Shown piece by piece: positions 56,365-64,000 of a DNA stretch of 64,000 bases. The notes under the pieces are model-generated. The model was not told the origin of the DNA, ran no database searches, and worked only from the letters and a program-made list of their open reading frames with translations. Within the stretch, counting starts at the first letter, position 1. Each line of letters starts with the position of its first letter. This DNA comes from Hysterangium stoloniferum (Eukaryota; Basidiomycota; Agaricomycetes; Hysterangiales; Hysterangiaceae): NCBI GenBank assembly GCA_015178975.1, contig WHVD01000060.1, positions 1 through 64,000 on the forward strand, given 5' to 3'. A program made the translations under genes and the position numbers.

Positions 56365-58782
56365 TTAGATGAGACCAAGGAAGGGGCGAAGACGGGAAAA
56401 TTTTGAGGTGTCTAGGGCCTTTGTGAAGATATCAGCGAGGTTATCTTTGGTGTTGACATAGTTTAAGGTAAAGTCTCCCACTAAGACACGCTCCCTAAGA
56501 AAATAATATTTGATATCGATGTGTTTGACCCGAGAATGTAAAAGTGGGTCCTCGGAAAGTGCAATGGCGGCATTGTTGTCACAAAGGAGAGTCGTAGGAG
56601 CCGAGGGAGGAAATTGGAGGCCTGTAAATAATGTGCGAAGCCAACTGCCTTCCTTGGCAGCCTCAAATGCGGCAACATATTCAGCCTCACAGGAGGACGC
56701 TGCAACCGTTTTTTGTTTTCTAGAAGTCCAAGAAATAACACCGGAACCCAAGGTGAAGGCATAACCACTTATGCTGCGACGAGTGTCGAGACAATTGGCC
56801 CAGTCGGAGTCGGTGTACCCTAGCAGGTTGATTGCATTGGTACCTCCCAGGTGTAAATGAAGTCCTCGGGTGCCTTTTAAATAATGCACGACGCGAATGG
56901 CAGCGTGCCAGTGGGGCATGGAATAATAGTCAAGGTATTGAGAGAGTTGTTGGATGGCATAGGAAATATCGGGACGGGTTGAGATGGCTAGATAAAGTAG
57001 ACAACCCACTAGAGATCTGTAGGGAAGTTTCAACAGAGCATCGAGTTCAGTAGTGGAAGAAGTTGCGCGATTGCTGTGTCGAAGCTTTGAATTATAGTCC
57101 ATGGGTGTGGATGCAATGGAAGCATTGGTTTGGCCAAATTGTCGAATAATCTTGTCAATAAGGGCAATTTGGGATAAATAAACAGATTTGTTGGGACGGT
57201 CCCACTCGACAGCAATACCAACGACAAAACGCACATTCCCAAGGTCAGAGATAGTCCAGACCTTGCTCATCTGTTCCTTGAAAAGCTTATTTTCTGCAGG
57301 AGAACTTGCAATGGAGAGAAAATCGTCAACATGAACAGCCGCTATTATGATCCCAGTAGAAGTTTTGCGGTAATAGATGCATGATTCACAGTCAAGTCTT
57401 GTAAAACCCCAGGAAATCATTTGTTCATTCATCGTTTGATTCCATATGTGTCCACTCTGTTTCATGCCATAAATACCGCGCATCAACATCCATACCCAAT
57501 CCTCTTTGCCAGGCTCTTCAAAACCGGTTGGTTGTTCCATATACTGCGTCTCATTCTCGGGGAGTATACCGTATAGGAATGCTGTCTTGATATCGATCTG
57601 CTGAGCATCCCATCCTAGGGTAGCAGCGATATGTAGCAAGATCCTCCAAGATTCCATGCGTGCTGTTGGTGAGCTTGTTTTGTTATAATCTTTGCCATAG
57701 ATTTGTTCAAAACCTTTGAAAACCAGGCGTACTTTCCATTGGGTCACCTTGCCTGTCTCATCCCGTTTAATTCGAAAGACAGGTCGACCTTTGCGTATCT
57801 TACAGCCTTGTGGGACATCAGATCGGGGGACTAACTTGTAGACCCCCATGGCTTTGAGAGAAGCAAGTTCATCAAGATAACCCTTTCGCCAATGAGCTGC
57901 ATCGGCAGAGTTGAGGGCTTCCTCCCAAGACTTGGGTTCGTCATTACATGTTAGGGGATCGATGCCTGTGACTGATTCGATGGTAGCGTCGGCCCCAAAG
58001 AGGCCATATTCTTGCGGTAACATGGATAATACATGATCAATATCCTCATTATTGGGTGGATCATGGGATGTGTTTGACTGCGATTGGTGGAGTTCATGTA
58101 GGGTATGCAGACGTTGTTGCTTTGCGAGATGTAAACGTTCCGCACTTTCTTGAGAGGCTAGGATAGCACGTTGAAGGCGTGAGCCCGGTTCAATATGTCG
58201 TTCTGCAATACGATTGGAACGACGAACAGGTGCTTCGGGATTTGGTTGGTTGTTGATTAAAGGGGGGCCGTCATTTTGTGGTGCAGGTCCTACTGGATGA
58301 TTTATACTGGGTGGTATAGATGGTGCTATAATACTATCATCGAGAGGGTTCGGAATGACGATGTTATCTGGTGTAGATAAGGTAGAGGTGATTGGGGAAG
58401 GTACTGGCAGGTCTTGGTGTGTACACATTGATTCTGGACGGGGGTGTCCCTCATGGCTTTCCAAAAAACGTATGTGATATGAACTGTATATTTGATGAGT
58501 TTTAGGGTTGTAACATCGGTATGATCTTGATTTCGCATCGTAACCAACCAAAATACATTCAATTGAACGTTTGAAGATTTTTGGATTAGATCGGTTTTGG
58601 ATGAGTACGAAAGCTTTGCATCCAATTTCCCTCATATAGGAGTAATCAGGAATGCGGCCATACCAAAGCTCCCAAGGAGTTTTGCCATTAAGAGAGTTGG
58701 TGGTGGTCTTAACATGAAGATGAGCCACAGTTAGGTAGAGTTCGTCCCATAAGTATGTTGGTAAATTAGCGTATATACGCAT
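56365..58782 (-). pseudogene. copia 2 pol: integrase end, reverse transcriptase, RNase H
   Basis: One uninterrupted 805-codon frame. The integrase C-terminal region runs from IYANLPTYLWDELYLTVAHL. A long linker has the APVRRSNRIAERH motif. RT is about residues 330-560 (KVRLVFKGFEQIYGKDYNKT, QQIDIKTAFLYGILPE, MKQSGHIWNQTM, and AAVHVDDFLSIA with the VDD catalytic box). RNase H is about 655-800 (LLGYTDSDWANCLDTRRSIS, ASSCEAEYVAAFEAAKEGSW, LHSRVKHIDIKYYFLRERV). Full-length for the family in this part. Confidence 0.95.
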
Positions 58783-58785
58783 TGA

Positions 58786-59631
58786 TCAAGCTTTTCCCAT
58801 AAGGGTTCTATGCATACGTTCCACTCGTCCAATGTGGGCTGATGTGTATGGTGCCATAAATTGCTGATCAGTTCCTCTGGATGATAGCCAATTCGACATT
58901 TCGCAGCTTTTGAGTTCCCCGTTATCAGTGCGGTATATTCCGACTTTCAGCCCTGTTTCAACTTCCCTAGCTTGCTCCCATATCCGAAGTTGAGGAAAGG
59001 CATCACTTTTAGCTTTCAATAATATAGTCCAAACAAAACTTGTATAGTCGTCAACTATATTCATGACGTAGTTATTTCCAGTTCGTGAAGTTATAGCCTG
59101 TGGTCCTGAGAGATCTATCCAAACTTTTTCTAATCTCCTTGTCGCCTTATGCCCCAACCCACTTTCACGTATTTTTGGAACTGAAGATTTTGTCTGTTTT
59201 CCAAGAATGCATGAATCGCATTTCCAGGGAGCTGAAGTGGGGGAGGATTGCGCACCTTTTAGGAGACCGCTTTTGAACATGTCGTTAATAGATTTATAGT
59301 TCGCATGTCCAAGGCGGCGGTGCCAAGTGTCGAGGGTAGGCATATTTTGAGTGATAAGTGCGTGCTCTGCGAGTGTGGAGTGGAGAGATAGCGTGTAGAG
59401 ATTTTTGTGGGGGAGTAATGAGCCACGAGCTATTATAGCGTTAGATGATTTTGTACTGAGCCAACATGATTGATCATCGAAGTGTGCGATGATATTGGAA
59501 TCTCGGGTTAAGCAACAAACTGATATGAGACGCACTGTGGCGTCTGGTATGTAGAGTACGTCTCGGAGTATGATGGATGTTCCACGGCCTATACACATTT
59601 TGATGTCACCAATACCAACATGATTGATCAT
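58786..59631 (-). pseudogene. copia 2 pre-integrase and integrase core
   Basis: Contains TLDTWHRRLGHANYKSINDM (GAG_pre-integrase His motif), CDSCILGKQTKSSVPK (zinc finger end), KVWIDLSGPQAITSRTGNN, YRTDNGELKSCEM and APYTSAHIGRVERMHRTLM. These give the Asp and Glu positions of the DDE core of copia integrase. Confidence 0.92.
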
Positions 59632-60204
59632 CGAAGTGTGCGATGATATTGGAATCTCGGGTTAAGCAACGAACTGATATGAGATGCACTGTGGCGTCTG
59701 GTATGTAGAGTACGTCTCGGAGTATGATGGATGTTCCACGGCCTATACGCATTTTGATGTCACCAATACCAATGGCCCAGATAAGAGAATTTCCTAATCC
59801 CCTTGCGGAACGAGGGGTAATGGCTCTTAAAGTAAAAAAATCAGTTTGGTCTGGTGATATGTGTATGGTGGCACCAGTGTCCAGCCAGAAGGGGTAGATT
59901 TCGGTGGAAATTGGGGTACGTTTCGATTGTGACAGTGGTTGAACGGTTGATGTGTTCAATGCTGTAGGGTGCGTGTGGCTGTTCTTGGTCCAATTGACGG
60001 TAGTCTTCAACTCCTCCTCAAGGACAAGCCAACCTTCGTACTCGATCTGTTCTAGCACAAGAGGGGAAGACAATGCTCGGTCAGGAGCGGGGGAGACATG
60101 TCCCGCAAAGTCAGTGGAGGCAGGGTTTGGGGTAGATAATTCGGAAGTGTCCATTTGAGCGATGTAAATACGACCATCGGCCCCTTGGATACGCACAGGA
60201 ATCT

Positions 60205-61134
60205 TCATTGTAGGGGTTGATGCTGGAGTAGTGGAGGTAGAGGGAGAATGTATGGTCCTCGATGATTTAGCCCCCGGCTCTGTTGCCTGGCCAGCTTCGA
60301 CTCTTCAATAGTCTTGCCCGCCATTCCACCGCCTGGTGCAATACAGTAGTCAACTGTATGGCGGTGCTTTTTGCAATTGGAACAAACGATTGAAGTGTTG
60401 GGTTTGGATACGGCGGCGAGAGCGATGGAGTCACCCACATTGGAATTTTTGTTACTAACTGGGGTCATAAGAGCTTGTTCACTGTCTAAGTAGGAACGTA
60501 GTTGGGTAGAGGTGAACGGATTGGACTTAGTGGATTGAGTAATATCGCGGGTGATGATAGAACGGAGATGTTGGAAGTCGGTGCCCAAAGCATTGAGAAG
60601 GGCAATGCATTTAAAGAGGTCGCGGGAAATTTCGCCCATATTGTAAGCACGGTCAATCATAGTGCAGATGGTTTCGGCTGTTGTGGGTAGAGGTGTGCTG
60701 CGGGAAAATTGAGCAAGTAGGGCATTTTGCAGTAATTGGACCTGTCAGATGGGTCCCTCACTCTTGTGGCGAAGTTGTAAAGTATCCCAACAGGCCTTCG
60801 CCCCAAGGTCCAGGTCAATGTACTCCCATTCTGAGGCCTCAAGGGTGGATGCAATAAGAGCTGCAGCGAGGGAGTTATTACTTTCCCAGTTGGCCCGAGC
60901 GCAAGGGCAGTCGAGACCTGGCTGAGGGATAAGTCCCTTGGCATAGCCTTGGAAGCCGGTAAGAGTGAGAAATAAAGTTGCAGAACGAAGCCATGGTTGG
61001 TAGTTGGACTGGAGTTTGTCTAGCTTTGGTCCAGAGTAAACGATGTTGGTGCGGAGTGCTGTGATGGATGGAGCAAGGTCATCCGTAGAGGTTGTTATAG
61101 AGGAAGCCATGTGGGATGGAGAATGGGATTGCAA
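60205..61134 (-). pseudogene. copia 2 gag
   Basis: Begins near 61134/61110 (MASSITTSTDDLAPSITALR), with KLDKLQSNYQPWLRSATLFL (copia gag N-terminus, substituting for the usual N-x-W motif) and ACWDTLQLRHKSEGPI. It continues with the RSYLDSEQALM and CCHC-like CSNCKKHRHTVDYC regions, in two frames. Confidence 0.85.
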
Positions 61135-61190
61135 TTTTTAATTCGTCACAAGTATAGTCAGCTTATACAGATGAGTCGGGGCCCATAACC

Positions 61191-61501
61191 TGTTAAAAAT
61201 TGCAACTAATATTGTCTCAGTCTCGTATTAGGGTATAACGGACTAAGTATATATACCTAATATTGTCTAATACAGACTGTCAATACGACAATAAGGAATA
61301 TTATCTAAAGCAAACTCACCTCAGTCTCGTATTAGGGTATAACGGACTGAGGTGTAAATGGCGTTGCCATATAGTTTAAATACCGTGCAATGAATATGTG
61401 GAACAAAGGGGTGATGTGTCCTTTCGTGTATCTTTGATCGCGTGTTCTAAAAATAGATGCTGATCGTCGAATCCGTTGTTCGTGGTGTATACATTCCAAC
61501 A
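61191..61501 (-). repeat. 5' LTR of copia element 2
   Basis: 311 bp, followed on the minus strand by the half-initiator-tRNA primer complement (61178-61190). Confidence 0.95.
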
Positions 61502-61644
61502 TGGGGTACCTTTGCAGACATGGCAGCATTGATATTATCTTTACCAGAAGGTTCCATGCCTGCCAGCTTTGACATTTCCGCAGCTTACCATATGACACCC
61601 ATATGACCAGATCAGCAGAATTCATGCTGCATTTTATGGGATGG

Positions 61645-62390
61645 TGTTAAGAACTGAAAACTGACTAATGTCGGTAGGCCGATGGGGACCGATCAGAAGG
61701 ACTTGGCTTCAGCTTATGTGCTGCACCCTCACAATTATCCATCAGGTGTCCTTAAATTTCGGACAGGCAAAGACTAGTCCTAATGAATTCCTCTCAGCGA
61801 GTGACCGATTGGGACCAAAGGATGATTCAAGTGTCGGGCCAAGGGGTCGGAAACTGAGAGTGGGCGAGCGCATGCAAAGGCAGATAGTGGAGTACTTAGT
61901 ATGAGGCTTCCAGAGGTGTAAGAGGGTATTCTGAGTCGATATTCTGATTGCCTAGTAACTACAACTACAGCGGGTTCATATACAAATATTCAGTGTCTAG
62001 AAAATACTAACTAGGAGAAGAGCAGAAAACAGTATTGACAAATAAGCTTGACTAGGAATGGGAAGGTTACGATTAGTTCGGAGGCTGTGAGATAACCGAG
62101 AGCGGGATTATGAGAAAAGGAAATAGTCCAAGGGTTACAAGTATATACATATAGACATATGTGAAACATAGAGTAGAATGGATCATCATAATAAAAAGGG
62201 ACATATCAGAGTTTAACCAGATAGTACAAGTATATTTTGACGGGGGCGTGAACAGAGTTTGATCACTGTGAAGGCATACGTCAGCATCGGGAAGCCGATG
62301 GTTTCCGATGTGAGGACTTGAACAATGACTTGAATCGTCGATAGGTGGTGATAACCTTGGGGACCGTCGGGTTGCGACACGGTCGTAACA
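61645..62390 (-). mobile_element. solo LTR family B
   Basis: 746 bp, TGTTAAGAACTG...GGTCGTAACA, perfect duplication GATGG (61640-61644, 62391-62395). Inserted in the Ngaro relic. Confidence 0.95.
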
Positions 62391-62395
62391 GATGG

Positions 62396-62640
62396 CCTGG
62401 TATATGTTGACCAGATAAAAGCTGCACTCAAATGAATAAACCTCATTCTTAATGCATAGGGGTGGGGAACAGCCTTCAGACATTCATTTCATATCGGCAG
62501 CACATCTTTCTTTCTAGAACAGGGAGTCGCTCCTGAAATCATGAGATTAGCAGGCAGATGGAAGTCATTAGCATATGAGATGTACATCAGGGCCTTTGAA
62601 CAGGTAGCATCACAGCATTTGGAGAACCTTTCAACCAGGA
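62396..62640 (+). pseudogene. Ngaro tyrosine recombinase C-terminal piece
   Basis: SFHIGSTSFFLEQGVAPEIM, RLAGRWKSLAYEMYIRAFEQ, VASQHLENL. This matches the HxxR...G(R/H)...Y end of tyrosine recombinases found in DIRS/Ngaro elements (family knowledge). Only the last helices remain. Confidence 0.65.
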
Positions 62641-62709
62641 ATATAACTGCCTAAGGTTGGGTAGGCTGCATAGCTTGCCATGTTTGATAGGCAGCTGTTC
62701 TTTTGTGGG

Positions 62710-62808
62710 TGAGCAGTGAGCCTTCCCACACATACACAGAGAGCTAAGCTCTCCCCCTACCCAACAATACAGTTCTTTGCTCTGAGCAGGACACATAGAC
62801 AAAGCTAG
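62710..62808 (+). repeat. Ngaro split direct repeat B1
   Basis: Contains GAGCTAAGCTCTCCCCCTAC and GACACATAGACAAAGCTAGA; lies immediately before A2. Matches B2 at about 63858-63960. Confidence 0.8.
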
Positions 62809-62809
62809 A

Positions 62810-63731
62810 TAGTATTGAGTGCCACACAATCCCTGCATGCTGGGAGTAGTTCAGCACTCAATGTCCAGCCAAGCAGATGAAGGAGTCACATGTCTTTTGT
62901 TTCTGTTAAGAACTGAAAACTGACTAATGTCGGTAGGCCGATGGGGACCGATCGGAAGGACTTGGCTTCAGCTTATGTGCTGCACCCTCACAAGTTACTG
63001 TCAGGTGTCCTTAAATTTTGGGCAGGCAAAGACTAGCCCTGTTGTATTCCTCATGGTGGGTTACCAATCGGAACTGAAGGATAAGTTGAGTGTTGGGCCA
63101 AGGGGTCAGGGACTGAGAGTGGGCAAGCACACGCAAAGGCAGAGAGTGGCATACTTAGAGTAAGACTTCTAGAGATGTATGTGGGTGTTCTGAGTTGATA
63201 TTCTGATTGCCTAGTAACTACAACTACAGTGGGTTCATATACAGGTTATTGGTGTCTAGAAAATACTAACTAAGGGAAGAGTGGAAACACTATTGACAAA
63301 TAAACTTGACTAGGAATGGGAAGGTTATGATAAGTTCAGAGGCTGTGGTTAACTGAGAGCAGGATTACAAGAAAAGGAAATAGTTCAATGGTTACAAGTA
63401 TATATGGGCATATGTGAAACATAAAGTAGAACAGGTCAACATAATAAAAAGGGGACATATCAAAGTATAATCAGATAGTATGAGTACATTTTGACAGGGG
63501 TGTAAATGGGGTTTGACCACCGTGAAGGTACACATCAGTGTCGGGCAGCCAATGTTTCCGATGTGAGAAACTGATTAGTAACTAGAATTGTCATAACCTC
63601 GGGAACTGTCAGTTTGTGACAGGGTTGTGACACACTCGTAACAGTTTCCTATGACATCTCTGTCAGTACAGTATCTGAGAATTTCACATCCTTTCACAGA
63701 TTATTGTTCCTCAATTCTTTCTTTTATTTCA
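62810..63731 (+). repeat. Ngaro split direct repeat A2, interrupted by LTR B
   Basis: Pieces 62810-62903 and 63649-63731 together match A1 (53324-53500) end to end. Confidence 0.88.
62904..63643 (-). mobile_element. solo LTR family B
   Basis: 740 bp, TGTTAAGAACTG...ACTCGTAACA, perfect duplication GTTTC (62899-62903, 63644-63648). It has lost more CpG than the copy at 61645 and is probably older. Confidence 0.95.
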
Positions 63732-64000
63732 TCCACCCACCCTTCCCTCATATTGAGGATTTGGGTTAATTCAATTAATCAATTTTATTATTTGTTGGAT
63801 GTTTAATCTATGGATAAATGAGAGTGAGAGTTGTACTGCAAGAGAGGACCCACCCTCCTGAGTGGCAAGTCTTCTCCCACATACATACATGGAGAGCCAA
63901 GCTCTCCCCCTACCCAACCATACAGCTCTTTCCTCTGAACAGGACACAGACAAAGCTGGAGACACATAGTATCATTTTTAGTTAATCATTTTACTTACCA
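63732..64000 (+). repeat. Ngaro 3' end with repeat B2; window edge
   Basis: B2 at about 63858-63960 (GAGCCAAGCTCTCCCCCTAC ... GACACAGACAAAGCTGGA). The 125 bp between A2 and B2 has no counterpart next to B1, so it may be an extra insertion or the true A2 end. Past 63962 nothing is recognisable before the window ends. Confidence 0.65.

Larger units (their letters stand above)
55974..61501 (-). mobile_element. Ty1/copia element 2, structurally whole fossil (5.53 kb)
   Basis: Two 311-bp LTRs (55974-56284, 61191-61501; TGTTAAAAATTG...CATTCCAACA) differ at only about four sites. Flanks are a perfect 5-bp duplication TGGGG (55969-55973, 61502-61506). Next to the 5' LTR, on the minus strand, GGTTATGGGCCCC is complementary to the anticodon arm of initiator tRNA-Met. 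Coding parts on the minus strand: gag (61110-60205, with SNCKKHRHTVDYC knuckle), protease (about 59900, FWLDTGATIHISPD), integrase (59630-58600) and RT/RNase H (58782-56365). It looks whole apart from about four breaks. The near-identical LTRs make it the youngest retroelement in the window. Confidence 0.95.
53324..63962 (+). mobile_element. Ngaro-type (DIRS order) YR retroelement fossil with four nested insertions
   Basis: Recognised from split direct repeats in the order A1 (53324-53500) ... B1 (about 62710-62808), A2 (62810-63731 less an LTR), B2 (about 63858-63960). Between them lie a zinc-knuckle region (about 55320-55590: HCFQCGVKGHLPTDCKSKC, KQFCFCWALKSQCRWG, CSICFEDNHGAGAC), a short reverse transcriptase piece (AIGPFQTSPLGLILKPN) and a tyrosine-recombinase end (about 62480-62610: GSTSFFLEQGVAPEIMRLAG, RWKSLAYEMYI). 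Only about 3 kb belongs to the element. Most of the RT/RNase H/recombinase region is gone and the rest is broken repeatedly. Insertions: LTR C (54150), copia 2 (55974), LTR B (61645) and LTR B (62904), each with a perfect 5-bp duplication. The right end may run past the visible B2. Confidence 0.78.

Overview
The window looks like a transposon-choked stretch of a basidiomycete (probably Agaricomycete) nuclear genome. The evidence is short GT-AG introns in decayed genes, an F-box gene of the basidiomycete LPxEIL...W-R/K type, remnants of a fungal adenylate cyclase PP2C domain and of the SEA/GATOR2 subunit WDR24, and a typical mushroom repeat load: Helitron, hAT, Tc1, Ty1/copia, Ty3/gypsy chromoviruses and a Ngaro-type tyrosine-recombinase retroelement. 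There are no bacterial operons, no rRNA, no CRISPR and no convincing functional tRNA. The genus is not determinable by eye.

Layout. 1-0.96 kb: Helitron relic. 1.36-3.84 kb: a strand-asymmetric 16-bp minisatellite hit by a hAT element (8-bp target duplication) and by a TA-flanked DNA transposon. 3.84-7.16 kb: a foldback-like structure whose long inverted arms are built of tandem repeats; its right end abuts a fragment of the WDR24-like gene. 8.9-9.7 kb: solo LTR (family A) in a degenerate repeat array. 10.9-21.5 kb: an island of host-derived sequence with two adenylate-cyclase PP2C fragments, one F-box gene that is nearly open, and two C-terminal copies of WDR24, all decayed to some degree. 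21.5-22.1 kb: partly palindromic tandem array. 22.3-25.5 kb: a large palindrome carrying a solo LTR in one arm and a Tc1 element at its central TA. 26.05-29.3 kb: truncated copia element. 30.0-31.5 kb: second Tc1 element. 31.5-33.0 kb: LTR debris. 35.3-53.2 kb: a degraded Ty3/gypsy chromovirus (D) carrying two solo LTR-A insertions and two MITEs. One LTR A in turn holds a solo LTR B and a full-length chromovirus (C), and C holds another MITE. 53.3-64.0 kb: an internally deleted Ngaro relic, recognisable from its A1...B1-A2-B2 split direct repeats, containing four later insertions with perfect 5-bp duplications: solo LTR C, a nearly whole copia element, and two solo LTR B.

Three LTR families (A, B, C) share a short stem-loop near the end that would lie in the 5' leader of the element RNA. 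Both chromoviruses carry a cysteine-rich reading frame antisense to pol, between the chromodomain and the 3' end. No complete, clearly functional host gene is present; the F-box gene is closest, with one apparent frameshift. Interval boundaries were read by eye and may be off by a few bases, except where target duplications fix them.
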